Shown here in pieces: positions 50,820-63,284 of a stretch of DNA of 64,000 nt. Position numbers and translations under genes: made by a program. Under the pieces are notes generated by a model. That model saw nothing but the letters and a program-made list of their open reading frames with translations, did no database searches and had not been told where the DNA came from. This DNA is from Elmis aenea (Eukaryota; Arthropoda; Insecta; Coleoptera; Elmidae), in assembly GCA_947652605.1 (NCBI GenBank), contig OX393579.1, positions 54,725,774 through 54,789,773 on the forward strand. The letters are read 5' to 3'. The number at the start of each line of letters is the position of its first letter. Position 1 is the stretch's first letter.

Positions 50820-53800
50820 GATATAGCTTCGTTTAATTTCCATTGGATTTTTACTACTAAATGTCTCTGGAGAGCAACGATCCAAAAGCAATTTTTGAAT
50901 AACTCATTTTGTATAACAAAATTTTTTATTTCTATGCAAGTTCCCAACTGACCAAGTCCACTATACTTTATAAATTCATATTTGAGGCCTAGATATAGCT
51001 TTGTTTAATTTCCATTGGATTTTTACTACTAAATGTCTCTCGACAGCAACAATCCAAAAGCAATTTTTTAATAACTCATTCTGTATCACAAAATTTTTTA
51101 TTTCTATGCAAGTTCCCAACTGACCAAGTCCACTATACTTTATAAATTCATATTTGAGGCCTAGATATGGCTTCGTTTAATTTCCATTGGATTTTTACTA
51201 CTAAATGTCTCTGGAGAGCAACGATCCAAAAGCAATTTTTTAATAACTCATTTTGTATCACCAAAATTTTTTATTTCTATGCAAGTTCCCAACTGACCAA
51301 GTCCACTATACTTTATAAATTCATATTTGAGGCCTAGATATGGCTTCCTTTAATTTCCATTGGATTTTTACTATTAAATGTCTCTGGACAGCAACAATCC
51401 AAAAGCAATTTTTTAATAACTCATTCTGTATCACAAATTTTTTTATTTCTATGCAAGTTCCCAACTGACCAGGTCCACTTCACTTTATAAATTCATATTT
51501 GAGGCCTAGATATAGCTTCGTTTAATTTCCATTGGATTTTTACTACTAAATGTCTCTGGAGAGCAACGATCCAAAAGCAATTTTTTAATAACTCATTTTG
51601 TATCACCAAAATTTTTTATTTCTATGCAAGTTCCCAACTGACCAAGTCCACTATACTTTATAAATTCATATTTGAGGCCTAGATATAGCTTTGTTTAATT
51701 TCCATTGGATTTTTACTATTAAATGTCACTGGACAGCAACGATCCAAAAGCAATTTTTTAATAACTCATTCTGTATCACAAATTTTTTTATTTCTATGCA
51801 AGTTCCTAACTGAACAAGTCCACTTTACTTTATAAATTCATATTTGAGGCCTAGATATGGCTTCGTTTAATTTCCATGGGATTTTTACTACTAAATGTCT
51901 CTCGACAGCAACGATCCAAAAGCAATTTTTTAATAACTCATTCTGTATCACAATTTTTTTTATTTCTATGCAAGTTCCCAACTGACCAAGTCCACTATAC
52001 TTTATAAATTCATATTTGAGGCCTAGATATGGCTTCGTTTAATTTCCATTGGATTTTTACTACTAAATGTCTCTCGACAGCAACGATCCAAAAGCAATTT
52101 TTTAATAACTCATTCTGTATCACAAATTTTTTTATTTCTATGCAAGTTCCTAACTGAACAAGTCCACTTTACTTTATAAATTCATATTTGAGGCCTAGAT
52201 ATAGCTTCGTTTAATTTCCATTGGATTTTTACTACTAAATGTCTCTGGAGAGCAACGATCCAAAAGCAATTTTTGAATAACTCATTTTGTATAACAAAAT
52301 TTTTTATTTCTATGCAAGTTCCCAACTGACCAAGTCCACTATACTTTATAAATTCATATTTGAGGCCTAGATATAGCTTTGTTTAATTTCCATTGGATTT
52401 TTACTACTAAATGTCTCTCGACAGCAACAATCCAAAAGCAATTTTTTAATAACTCATTCTGTATCACAAAAATTTTTATTTCTATGCAAGTTCCTAACTG
52501 ACCAAGTCCACTATACTTTATAAATTCATATTTGAGGCCTAGATATGGCTTCGTTTAATTTCCATTGGATTTTTACTACTAAATGTCTCTGGAGAGCAAC
52601 GATCCAAAAGCAATTTTTTAATAACTCATTTTGTATCACCAAAATTTTTTATTTCTATGCAAGTTCCCAACTGACCAAGTCCACTATACTTTATAAATTC
52701 ATATTTGAGGCCTAGATATGGCTTCCTTTAATTTCCATTGGATTTTTACTATTAAATGTCTCTGGACAGCAACAATCCAAAAGCAATTTTTTAATAACTC
52801 ATTTTGTATCACCAAAATTTTTTATTTCTATGCAAGTTCCCAACTGACCAAGTCCACTATACTTTATAAATTCATATTTGAGGCCTAGATATAGCTTCGT
52901 TTAATTTCCATTGGATTTTTACTACTAAATGTCTCTGGAGAGCAACGATCCAAAAGCAATTTTTTAATAACTCATTTTGTATCACCAAAATTTTTTATTT
53001 CTATGCAAGTTCCCAACTGACCAAGTCCACTATACTTTATAAATTCATATTTGAGGCCTAGATATAGCTTTGTTTAATTTCCATTGGATTTTTACTATTA
53101 AATGTCACTGGACAGCAACGATCCAAAAGCAATTTTTTAATAACTCATTCTGTATCACAAATTTTTTTATTTCTATGCAAGTTCCTAACTGAACAAGTCC
53201 ACTTTACTTTATAAATTCATATTTGAGGCCTAGATATGGCTTCGTTTAATTTCCATGGGATTTTTACTACTAAATGTCTCTCGACAGCAACGATCCAAAA
53301 GCAATTTTTTAATAACTCATTCTGTATCACAATTTTTTTTATTTCTATGCAAGTTCCCAACTGACCAAGTCCACTATACTTTATAAATTCATATTTGAGG
53401 CCTAGATATGGCTTCGTTTAATTTCCATTGGATTTTTACTACTAAATGTCTCTCGACAGCAACGATCCAAAAGCAATTTTTTAATAACTCATTCTGTATC
53501 ACAAATTTTTTTATTTCTATGCAAGTTCCTAACTGAACAAGTCCACTTTACTTTATAAATTCATATTTGAGGCCTAGATATAGCTTCGTTTAATTTCCAT
53601 TGGATTTTTACTACTAAATGTCTCTGGAGAGCAACGATCCAAAAGCAATTTTTGAATAACTCATTTTGTATAACAAAATTTTTTATTTCTATGCAAGTTC
53701 CCAACTGACCAAGTCCACTATACTTTATAAATTCATATTTGAGGCCTAGATATAGCTTTGTTTAATTTCCATTGGATTTTTACTACTAAATGTCTCTCGA

Positions 53801-54870
53801 CAGCAACAATCCAAAAGCAATTTTTTAATAACTCATTCTGTATCACAAAAATTTTTATTTCTATGCAAGTTCCTAACTGACCAAGTCCACTATACTTTAT
53901 AAATTCATATTTGAGGCCTAGATATGGCTTCGTTTAATTTCCATTGGATTTTTACTACTAAATGTCTCTGGAGAGCAACGATCCAAAAGCAATTTTTTAA
54001 TAACTCATTTTGTATCACCAAAATTTTTTATTTCTATGCAAGTTCCCAACTGACCAAGTCCACTATACTTTATAAATTCATATTTGAGGCCTAGATATGG
54101 CTTCCTTTAATTTCCATTGGATTTTTACTATTAAATGTCTCTGGACAGCAACAATCCAAAAGCAATTTTTTAATAACTCATTCTGTATCACAAATTTTTT
54201 TATTTCTATGCAAGTTCCCAACTGACCAGGTCCACTTCACTTTATAAATTCATATTTGAGGCCTAGATATAGCTTCGTTTAATTTCCATTGGATTTTTAC
54301 TACTAAATGTCTCTGGAGAGCAACGATCCAAAAGCAATTTTTTAATAACTCATTTTGTATCACCAAAATTTTTTATTTCTATGCAAGTTCCCAACTGACC
54401 AAGTCCACTATACTTTATAAATTCATATTTGAGGCCTAGATATAGCTTTGTTTAATTTCCATTGGATTTTTACTATTAAATGTCACTGGACAGCAACGAT
54501 CCAAAAGCAATTTTTTAATAACTCATTCTGTATCACAAATTTTTTTATTTCTATGCAAGTTCCTAACTGAACAAGTCCACTTTACTTTATAAATTCATAT
54601 TTGAGGCCTAGATATGGCTTCGTTTAATTTCCATGGGATTTTTACTACTAAATGTCTCTCGACAGCAACGATCCAAAAGCAATTTTTTAATAACTCATTC
54701 TGTATCACAATTTTTTTTATTTCTATGCAAGTTCCCAACTGACCAAGTCCACTATACTTTATAAATTCATATTTGAGGCCTAGATATGGCTTCGTTTAAT
54801 TTCCATTGGATTTTTACTACTAAATGTCTCTCGACAGCAACGATCCAAAAGCAATTTTTTAATAACTCAT
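50820..54870. repeat. higher-order repeat of 8 monomers (about 1378 bp), nearly 3 copies
   Basis: Rare variants recur at a fixed distance. CCATGGGATTT occurs at 51874, 53253 and 54631. TCACTGGACAGC occurs near 51726, 53104 and 54482. TTTTTGAATAACTCATTTTG occurs near 50893, 52271 and 53649. All spacings are about 1378 bp, eight times the monomer. One monomer of the middle copy differs from its counterparts, as expected from local conversion. Confidence 0.87.
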
Positions 54871-56238
54871 TCTGTATCACAAAAATTTTTATTTCTATGC
54901 AAGTTCCCAACTGACCAAGTCCACTATACTTTATAAATTCATATTTGAGGCCTAGATATGGCTTCCTTTAATTTCCATTGGATTTTTACTATTAAATGTC
55001 TCTGGACAGCAACGATCCAAAAGCAATTTTTTAATAACTCATTCTGTATCACAAATTTTTTTATTTCTATGCAAGTTCCCAACTGACCAAGTCCACTATA
55101 CTTTATAAATTCATATTTGAGGCCTAGATATAGCTTCGTTTAATTTCCATTGGATTTTTACTACTAAATGTCTCTCGACAGCAACGATCCAAAAGCAATT
55201 TTTTAATAACTCATTTTGTATCACAAATTTTTTTATTTCTATGCAAGTTCCCAACTGACCAAGTCCACTATACTTTATAAATTCATATTTCAGGCCTAGA
55301 TATAGCTTCGTTTAATTTCCATTTAATTTTCACTACTAAATGTCTCTTGACAGCAACGATCCGAAAGCAATTTTTTAATAACTCATTCTGTATCACAAAA
55401 TTTTTTGTTTCTATGCAAGTTTTCAACTGACCAAGTCCACTATACTTTATAAATTCATATTTGAGGCCTAGATACAGCTTCGTTTAATTTCCATTGGATT
55501 TTTACTACTAAATGTCTCTCGACAGCAACGATCCAAAAGCAATTTTTTAATAACTCTGTCGTTACCTAAAAAAATTAAATTTTTATTCAAGTTCTCAACT
55601 GACCAAGTCCACTATACTTTATAAATTCATATTTGAGGCCTAGATATAGCTTCGTTTAATTTCCATTGGATTTTTACTCATAAATGTCTCTCGACAGCAA
55701 CGATCCAAAAGCAATTTTTTAATAACTCATTCTGTATCACAATTTTTTTTATTTCTATGCAAGTTCCCAACTGACCAGGTCCACTTTACTTTATAAATTC
55801 ATATTTGAGGCCTAGATATAGCTTCGTTTAATTTCCATTGGATTTTTACTACTAAATGTCTCTCGACAGCAACAATCCAAAAGCAATTTTTTAATAACTC
55901 ATTCTGTATCACAAATTTTTTTATTTCTATGCAAGTTCCCAACTGACCAAGTCCACTATACTTTATAAATTCATATTTGAGGCCTAAAAATAGCTTCATT
56001 TAATTTCCATTGGATTTTTACTACTAAATGTCTCTCGACAGCAACGATCCAAAAGCAATTTTTTAATAACTTATTCTGTATCACAAATTTTTTTATTTCT
56101 ATGCAAGTTCCCAACTGACCAAGTCCACTATACTTTATAAATTCATATTTGAGGCCTAGATATAGCTTCGTTTAATTTCCATTGGATTTTTACTCCTAAA
56201 TGTCTCTCGACAGCAACGATCCAAAAGCAATTTTTTAA

Positions 56239-57560
56239 TTCCTAAAATATAATTTAGTTTAGACGGTTTTAATGTACCAACTAAATAGTTTATTACCCGC
56301 AAACGTCTTACGATCTTAAACTGTTAATAAAAGGCTTATGCTTTTAGAAATTATAGCTAGAATTTCTGCTAAACAGGTTAAAAAGTGATCTTCATTACAT
56401 GGGGGTGAAAAACTGTGCACAGTTTGTGAATTTTTTCATCTAGATCTTGAATCGTCTGTTGATGTTTTGGATTCCTTTAAACGTAAAGAATATTCTGCTG
56501 CGACTAAAATAAAAACATTCACAGATTGTTATAACACTGACTGTTATTGCCGGATTTAAAGCTATAGTCTGTCTCTAATAATACGCTACATCGTAATGAT
56601 TGTCTTTGAATAAGAATCACTCTTCACTGTTTCATTAACAGCTTTGTTTAACAGAGGTTGTACACACCTGGATTGGAGCAGCTAAACTGCACCTGACTGC
56701 ACCTCTGCCTTCGAAATGGAAACATATCATTTGCACATAGTGGTACTATTTCATGTAATGTAAAAAATTCAATAAGTTTAATAATTGTCTCGGAATTTCT
56801 AGGCGAGACCATGTATGTCATTTTTAATTCACAAATATGTCACCGAATTTCTCGGTGAGACCTCGTATGCTATGTTTTAATCACCTTGAATGACCTTCAA
56901 ACCTTTAAGTTCAGAGAATTGTTTACTAGTTTGGCAAGTTTGACCGCAATTCGACCTTGAATTAGTTGCTGATTTTACCACCAGTCTTTTTTTAGAATGT
57001 GAACCCGATTGGTGGCGCCACGTTAGCAAAAATCACGGCAATATACTCAACTAAAAATTACAAAGTTTATTAAAGGTGGTAAATGCAAATCGACGTACAA
57101 AATTTCGTTTAGAAATGAGGAAAGAAGCGTGAAAATTTGGTCTACATGTAATTATTGCTTTTATACGTCAGTTTGAAAACGATTTTTCACAGTTACTTTT
57201 TACAAAATGCATTTGTACCTTTAGTTTCTTTAAAAACGGCCAAATCAATTTTAATTTTTACAACTCTTCTGAATTTTGAAAAAAGTTCAGTGTATATTAT
57301 AGCCTTGCATTTTATTTTGTAAAATATCTAAATATTTTGCAATGGTCCTTATATTTTCGGAAAATGTTAAGGACACCATAAGTAATTAAAAATTTGAAAA
57401 ATATTCCAACAGTATAGGTACCTTGTGTTGTATTAATAAAAATATTTATAGGGTACTTTTTATTGTATAAGTAGCGAAGCAAGCAGCTGAGCGGATTAAG
57501 AATGAAGTTGGCCATGGTTTTTGATTTATTTATTAAGTATTAAGTATTGGTGTGAACATA
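56239..57560. other. right flank of the satellite, nothing firmly recognised
   Basis: The sequence here is unique-looking. Two similar phrases, TTTCTAGGCGAGACCATGTATG and ATTTCTCGGTGAGACC, lie near 56798 and 56848, and GGTGGCGCCAC lies near 57011. The latter hints at a retroelement priming site, but no LTR pair was found. Confidence 0.35.
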
Positions 57561-57616
57561 ATTTTATAGAAAATTCTTTGCCTCTCAAATGAGAGGCAAA
57601 GGATTTTCTATAAAAT
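57561..57616. repeat. near-perfect 27-bp-stem hairpin
   Basis: The left arm ATTTTATAGAAAATTCTTTG plus CCTCTCA pairs with the right arm TGAGAGG plus CAAAGGATTTTCTATAAAAT, with one mismatch (a G-T wobble in RNA) and a two-base loop. Confidence 0.9.
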
Positions 57617-58445
57617 TAGAACTACTATCTACTAGATATGTTTCTAAACGTCACAATGGTGCATGTTAATTGATTGTAGTGTGAAGATTATTGCACAATT
57701 TTTGATTATAAAAAATTATACCTAAAATTAGAGTTACTGTGAAAAATTAAAACTATTTTCAAAGTCCTCTTTATTGGCATAATTAAATTTAATGAAGGTT
57801 TACGTTTCTGAACATAATTACCATTAAACTTTAATTTGAAATGGACCAATAATTTTGTTATTAAAATTCCTAGCCCAAATATTAACTTTTTGAGGATACT
57901 GAGTTCTCGTGAAAATATTGATTCTAGGATTTTCCTGATATTGAATGTTTTAAACAATTGGTTAACATGTTCTATTAAGTTCAAGATTTTGTAAAGCTTC
58001 GTTTAGAATTTATCTAAGCCTGTAGAAGGGAGTGATTTGTTGGATTAGTTAGGATACAATACATAAATATGTGTACATACTTTTGCAAAGTACGCACAAA
58101 CGGGTGGTTCTATTTTTCTGAAATGTTTACCACATTTTGAGTTACAGTAGCTAAACATCTACTATTATTTTCCAAATTTTATAAAGGGCGTTTTGAATTT
58201 ATCTTAGCTTGCAGGATTTGTTAAATTAGCAAGGATACAATACATAAATATCTGCATATACTTTAGCAAGGTACGAACATACGGGTTATTTCTACGTTTT
58301 AATTAAACAGTTAACACATTTGTTATTCATTAGAATATTGTGTCCAACATGGAGTAACCGTGGACAAGCCAGTATCGGCATTTCAGTAATGAATACAAAT
58401 CATATAACACAGTTAGGTAGTTAACTAAATTATAACTGGATTATA
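57617..58445. other. no gene recognised
   Basis: Two similar 60-bp phrases (TTAGGATACAATACATAAATATGTGTAC near 58047 and the AAGGATACAATACATAAATAT phrase near 58230) suggest an old duplication. The minus-strand frame at 57706-57984 is low-complexity and unlike known proteins. Confidence 0.4.
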
Positions 58446-60890
58446 TAATAATAATAATAATAGGCTTTATTTAGTTATAAAAGAAACTATTTATACATCA
58501 ATCTTTACAACTAGTACTTTAAATTAAAATTGCAGTTTTACATGAGTCTTACAACCTTTTTTAAACGCATGCAGATTAACAGAATATTTTAATTCGTTTG
58601 GTAATTGATTAAATAATTTTAGCCCTTTGTAATAGAGCGAGTTCTGTGTACTACTTTTTTTACATTTAGGCAGTCTAAAATGTTCTCTTTGTCTTGTTTC
58701 ATAATCATGCTGTTCTTTGTTGTATATCAGATATTGACTCATATATCCTGGCATCATATTGTTTATACATTTATATATTAGAACCAAAACGTTATACACT
58801 GTATTTTGCCATATATTAAGGAACCCCAACTTATTATGCATATATTCAATTTTAGTTAATTTAGAACACTGTAATATGATACGCAAAGCTCTGTTTTGCT
58901 GCTTTTGTAATTTTTTCAGATCCCCCTCATTACTTAGAAATATTATGCTACTGCAATAATTAAAGTATGGTTCTATTATTGTATGATATACCAATATCCT
59001 AGCTTCAAAGTTTAATTTATTCGATATTCTCCCAAAATAACTAATTTTTGCACCAACTTTTTTTACAATATAATCTATGTTCTTTTTAAATTTTAGATGA
59101 TTATCTATAATTACCCCTAGGTATTTAAACTCTTCAACTATCTCTACTTTATTATTATCTATAAATACGTTAACATTTGACATATTGCTGAATTGTGTAC
59201 TACCTATTACCATGCATTTTGTTTTAGATACATTCAACTCCAGTTTATTAGCTTTAAACCAATCTGTTACTTCAATTAAATCTTCGTTTATGACATTAAC
59301 TGTTGTTTGTAAATCTTCACCTGATACCGAAATTAACGTATCATCTGCAAATAAATGCATGTCACACGATCTAACTGTCTGCGTAATGTCATTTATGTAA
59401 ATATTGAATAAAACTGGACCTAAAACTGATCCTTGTGGTACACCTAACTCGTTAATAATTGCCTTTGATTCTACTTTTCCCACCCTGGTTTTTTGAAATC
59501 TGTTTGATAAATAACTTTCAAACCATTTTAGTTCATTCCCTTGGATTCCGTACATTTGTAATTTTTGCAAAAGTCTTTTTCTACAGATGGTTTCAAATGC
59601 TCGTTTCAGATCGACAAAAACTGCCAAAATTATTTTATCGTTTTCAATTTCATCTCTCCAATTTGTTAAAACTAAATTCAATGCTGTTTCGCATGAATGC
59701 TTATGTCTAAATCCTGATTGAGAATCTGAAATAGTTTTGTTACTGTTAAGAAATTCTACGAGTTGTTGTTTAACTATAATTTCTAATATTTGTTCTACTT
59801 TAGGTAACATATTTATAGGTCTAAACTCACCGCATTTTTTAGTGTTAATAATTTTTGGAATAGGAATAACCGTATTAATTTTCCAAATTTCTGGTACTAC
59901 CCCGTACTGTAATGATTCATTTATAATGTTAACTAATGTTTGCCCGATTACTGGTAAGGCATCCCTTATTGTACTAAGTGAAATATTATCAGTACTACTT
60001 GAATTTTTGATAGTATTCACTATTTTGTATACTTGGTCTAAGGTAACACATCTAAATTTAAAGGTGTCACTAGCACTTTTTATTTTAAGAATTGGATTTA
60101 TTGGTGAAGGAATATTTTCGTTATTATCTTTTATGCTGTTTACAAAGTATTCGTTAAATTTCGTGGCTAAATCTGATTCATTCGTGATTTCCAAGTCACC
60201 AAAATTCACCTTTTTAATTTTAACATTCTTGTTTCCCCCCAGTATTTCTTTAAGAGCTCTCCACATTTTAGTCGAATTATTTTGACAACTTTTTAATTTA
60301 TTTTCGGTATATGAATTTTTAGCAAATTTAATTAATTTAGTATATTCATTTCTTGCTGATTTGTACATTTCCCAGTAGTGTTCTAATTTGGTTAATTTCG
60401 CTATTTTATAAAGACTGTCTCTCTCTTTTTGTTTAGATTTAAGTTCCGTTGTAAACCACCTGTTTACGATACCGCCAGTGCTTATTACTTTGTACGTGGT
60501 AAGTTCGTCGACCGACTTTTGCACTATTTGCGTTATTGCATTTACTTTACCATTTATATCTAATAACTCTACAATGTCATAGTTAAACCTGTCGGATATG
60601 CTTTTTTGTAGACTTTGTGTGTTGTAATTAGAGTAGTTTTTAACTAATACTTTACATGATTCAGCAAAACCAGTTTGTTTTTCGCACTTAATTTCTATGG
60701 TATTATGATCTGAAATGTTAAATGTATCCAAAACAGATGCGATAAATTTATCGTTATTAATTAATACTAAATCAATCATGGTGTTTGATGTCTGTGTACA
60801 TCTTGTATAATCTTTAACAACTTGTTTCAATCCATTTGTAAAATATAATTCGCGATAGGAAATCTGTTACAAACTGATCATTAAATTTCT
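58446..60890 (-). mobile_element. 5'-truncated non-LTR retrotransposon
   Basis: The element is on the minus strand, with its 3' end at a (TAA)n-type tail (58446-58462) about 60 bp after the stop codon of its ORF. At its 5' side, 60835-60890 still codes in a shifted frame for NDQFVTDFLSR and FTNGLKQ-like residues of the endonuclease domain, then homology stops. It is therefore a copy cut off during reverse transcription, with one frameshift near 60850. Confidence 0.85.
58524..60830 (-). CDS. reverse transcriptase ORF of the non-LTR element, N-terminally truncated
   Basis: The open frame is 768 codons. Residues 1-50 are the end of an apurinic-type endonuclease (TMIDLVL and NISDHNT, the SDH motif). 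The reverse transcriptase spans about 315-580: GEFRPINMLPKVEQILE (335-350), SQSGFRHKHSC (370-380), the first catalytic Asp in VFVDLKRAFE (D407), GVPQGSVLGP (463-472) and the catalytic FADD box (494-497). A C-terminal thumb/RNA-binding region follows. The type is that of the CR1/jockey/I group; the clade is not resolved here. The RT part looks undamaged, so insertion is fairly recent, but the copy lacks a full endonuclease and any ORF1, so it should not move by itself. The Met at 60828-60830 is simply the first after the frameshift. Confidence 0.92.
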   Translation of the reverse strand: MKQVVKDYTRCTQTSNTMIDLVLINNDKFIASVLDTFNISDHNTIEIKCEKQTGFAESCKVLVKNYSNYNTQSLQKSISDRFNYDIVELLDINGKVNAITQIVQKSVDELTTYKVISTGGIVNRWFTTELKSKQKERDSLYKIAKLTKLEHYWEMYKSARNEYTKLIKFAKNSYTENKLKSCQNNSTKMWRALKEILGGNKNVKIKKVNFGDLEITNESDLATKFNEYFVNSIKDNNENIPSPINPILKIKSASDTFKFRCVTLDQVYKIVNTIKNSSSTDNISLSTIRDALPVIGQTLVNIINESLQYGVVPEIWKINTVIPIPKIINTKKCGEFRPINMLPKVEQILEIIVKQQLVEFLNSNKTISDSQSGFRHKHSCETALNLVLTNWRDEIENDKIILAVFVDLKRAFETICRKRLLQKLQMYGIQGNELKWFESYLSNRFQKTRVGKVESKAIINELGVPQGSVLGPVLFNIYINDITQTVRSCDMHLFADDTLISVSGEDLQTTVNVINEDLIEVTDWFKANKLELNVSKTKCMVIGSTQFSNMSNVNVFIDNNKVEIVEEFKYLGVIIDNHLKFKKNIDYIVKKVGAKISYFGRISNKLNFEARILVYHTIIEPYFNYCSSIIFLSNEGDLKKLQKQQNRALRIILQCSKLTKIEYMHNKLGFLNIWQNTVYNVLVLIYKCINNMMPGYMSQYLIYNKEQHDYETRQREHFRLPKCKKSSTQNSLYYKGLKLFNQLPNELKYSVNLHAFKKGCKTHVKLQF

Positions 60891-61651
60891 GTCACCAACC
60901 GACAGAATTCAAAATTTGGTTAATTAGGAACGCGTAAAACTGTTCTCTTCGTGTTGGTAATGAATTTATTAAAAGTTGAGTTTGAAACTTCGTTATTTCA
61001 GGACATCTGCTAAATTTAATGTTGCCAATCAACAATTTAATAACATTATTGCTAAAAGCTAGAAAATATATCGCGTTGCAGACAATTTCAAATAGAAGCA
61101 TCTCAACAAAGTAGTATTTTTAAATAAATTAAGCATATTGGTATACAATTTCTAACTTTTTTGGTTGAAACTCTTCTTGTATTTCTTGGAAAGGATTTGT
61201 TAATAAATGAAGATGATTAAAAATTCGTCCATCTTATCCCTTGGAATCAGTGATTGGTTTAGTAGCGAAAATAGATACAAAAATGTGAATTTTAAAGAAC
61301 TATTAGTTTGAACAGAGTTTAAGAGTTTAGTGGCATAAATATTCAACACTTTTTTTTCTGTCTCGTCCAGCTAAACATTGAGGAAATCGCTTTTTTTAAA
61401 AATCATTTATTATGCGGAATGTTAAATATCTATTATGATTTGAGTGTACAGCAGAGCTTTGTAATATCGTTCCGGGTCAAGAGATACTTAACACTGTTCC
61501 AATTTGTCTCTAGCTACGTGAAATAAGTTCGTATGCAAGGAAATGTAAAACAGGGATTTCTTATTATAAAAGTATTACATTTCACTGTTTTGTCAGATGT
61601 GGAATATTGCAATTAAGAGTCAGCGTATATATTTGCATTAATATCCTGGTG
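60891..61651. other. no gene recognised
   Basis: AT-rich spacer between the retroelement and the next hAT-like element. The short minus-strand frame at 60892-61101 has no family signal. Confidence 0.4.
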
Positions 61652-62191
61652 CAGTGTTTCTCAACCGCTGGTCCGGGACAATACTTCACCTGTCTGTGAA
61701 TAGCTCCAAAAATGCGTAATTATTCGATTCGTATAAAAGAAAGTGAAAAATAATCATTTTTCTATGAACTTTCTGTATTTAGCTGGTTGGCTTCAATTAT
61801 ACTTTTCTGTGAAAAAAAACTTCAAAAGATGCTTAGAGATCTACAGTTTGTAATGTTTTTAGCATTATAGTGATGGGAAAAAAGTGATCTAAACAGACTA
61901 AGTCTGGTGAGTACGGCTGATGAGTTAGAATGCCACATCTATACTTAAGCATTTTTTGTCGATTGTTTATCGAAAGACGTGGTGTAATACACAGCATATT
62001 TAAATAGTTTTAGGACCATCTATTATATGTGGTCCAAGGAGATGTTAAATAATACTTGTGATAGTGTACAATCTTGTTGTACGCCTTTTTCTATTCAAAT
62101 TTTTTTGTTAGATATCCTTTGTGCAATATTTGGCATGTTGCTTCTTTGTGTTAATAAAATCGTACCTATACATTTCGGTTGAGAAACTCTG
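61652..62191. mobile_element. hAT-like element, non-autonomous
   Basis: The ends CAGTGTTTCTCAACCGCTGG and CGGTTGAGAAACTCTG are inverted repeats of the hAT style. The interior (540 bp) has no transposase frame. No clean 8-bp duplication was found, so the limits are tentative. Confidence 0.68.
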
Positions 62192-62723
62192 CACCTAGCA
62201 CATAAATAAAGATGACGTTATTATAAGTCCAGGAGGTACACCATAGTGGAAATAGCAAAAAACTTATTGCAAAAAATGGTAGACGAAGTTTAGTTACATA
62301 TTTTAAAATCTGTCTCAGATGTTAATGACTATATTTGAATATGAGGTTCAGTAGCATTTGAATGATTAATTCAACTACGTTGGCGAATCATTTAAATAAA
62401 CCTGGTTTAGTGATAAAATTAGATTACTGGTTGTTGTAAATTTAAATTAGAGAATCGATTAAAACAATAAACAAAATTTGTTTTCCTGTGGATAATTTCG
62501 TAATTACAACAGCATAGTTAGGAGCTAAATTGATTGACTTCTTCGAATGACGTTTTTCCATAATTCTGATCCGTATGTACTGAGACTTTCGACTATTGTT
62601 TTACAGATTTTAACTTTCGTATTTTTAGTTATTTTTCGGTCCAACAATAGGCCATGCAATTCTAATGATGGCTTTTCCTTGACCTATTCGGTTTCTAATT
62701 ATTTATTTATCTACCTCTTCTTC
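62192..62723. other. no gene recognised
   Basis: AT-rich spacer. The last 100 bases may already belong to the 3' end of the retroelement fragment that follows. Confidence 0.35.
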
Positions 62724-63284
62724 TTAATCGGTTTCTCTTGTACCTTTCGGTGTCGAGGTATGCTTTTTTATTTCTGTTATGTTTCTCCATTCCTGCCTAC
62801 CGTTAGCTAATTGTGGCACATCTCTCCAGCTGACTCCTTTTTCTTCTAGTCTCTGCCTCACTTCTTTTTCCCATTTTATTCTTGGTCTTCCTCTATTTCT
62901 TGTACCTTCCATCTGCATTTTCCATCTTATTTTCGCGTATCTACTTTCTGGCATGCGTAGAAGATGTTCAAGTCATCTTAATTGATTCGTCTCCATCTTT
63001 TTCTTAATATCTGTTATTCCTAGGTTATTTCGAATTTTTTCGTTACTGATTTTATCGATCAGTCTACATCCTTCTATTCTTCTCAGAAGACTCATTTCCT
63101 GTACCTGTATTCTTTGTTTTTGTTTTTGAGTTGTCCAAGTTTCTGAACTGTACGTGAGAATGGGTACGTACACTGCATTAAAAACTCGCGTCTTCGTTTC
63201 TTTTGATATCTCCTACTTACTTATCAAACATTTATTAGTGGGGTAGTAACATTTCGTCGCTGCCGCTATTCTGTTATTCAGATC
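62724..63284 (-). pseudogene. non-LTR retrotransposon C-terminal fragment
   Basis: The minus strand reads, with stops and one frame change near 62970, DLNNRIAAATKCYY, then VPILTYSSETWTTQKQ, LLRRIEGCRLIDKISNE, LRMPESRYAKIRW, NRGRPRIKWEKEV and a W-rich end (VSWRDVPQLANGRQEWRN). This is the standard tail of insect endonuclease-reverse-transcriptase ORFs. The reverse transcriptase core is missing. Its 5' side joins directly onto a 160-bp tandem array. Confidence 0.82.

Larger units (their letters stand above)
45348..56238. repeat. satellite DNA array, about 172-bp monomer, about 62 copies
   Basis: The head-to-tail monomer contains TATACTTTATAAATTCATAT, then TTTGAGGCCTAGATAT, TTTCCATTGGATTTTTACT, AATGTCTCTCGACAGCAACG and CCAAAAGCAATTTTTTAATA. 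Spacing measured between adjacent copies is 172 bp. Two main subtypes differ before the join: one reads CTCATTCTGTATCAC, the other CTCTGTCGTTACCTAAAAAA. Only one foreign insertion is present (45776-46042). Monomers are very similar in the centre and more diverged at the left edge. It is non-coding; the small ORF at 55799-55999 is a by-product. Confidence 0.97.

Noticed and set aside
56990..57070. GGTGGCGCCACG near 57011, possibly a retroviral-type primer binding site next to an LTR.
   Set aside because: No paired LTR, polypurine tract or gag/pol remnant was found in either direction.
57706..57984. A 92-codon minus-strand frame near the retroelement.
   Set aside because: The composition is that of random AT-rich DNA (Ile, Leu, Lys, Asn), with no motif and no link to the retroelement.
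59737..60285. A 182-codon plus-strand frame opposite the reverse transcriptase.
   Set aside because: It is a shadow of the strongly supported minus-strand RT frame.
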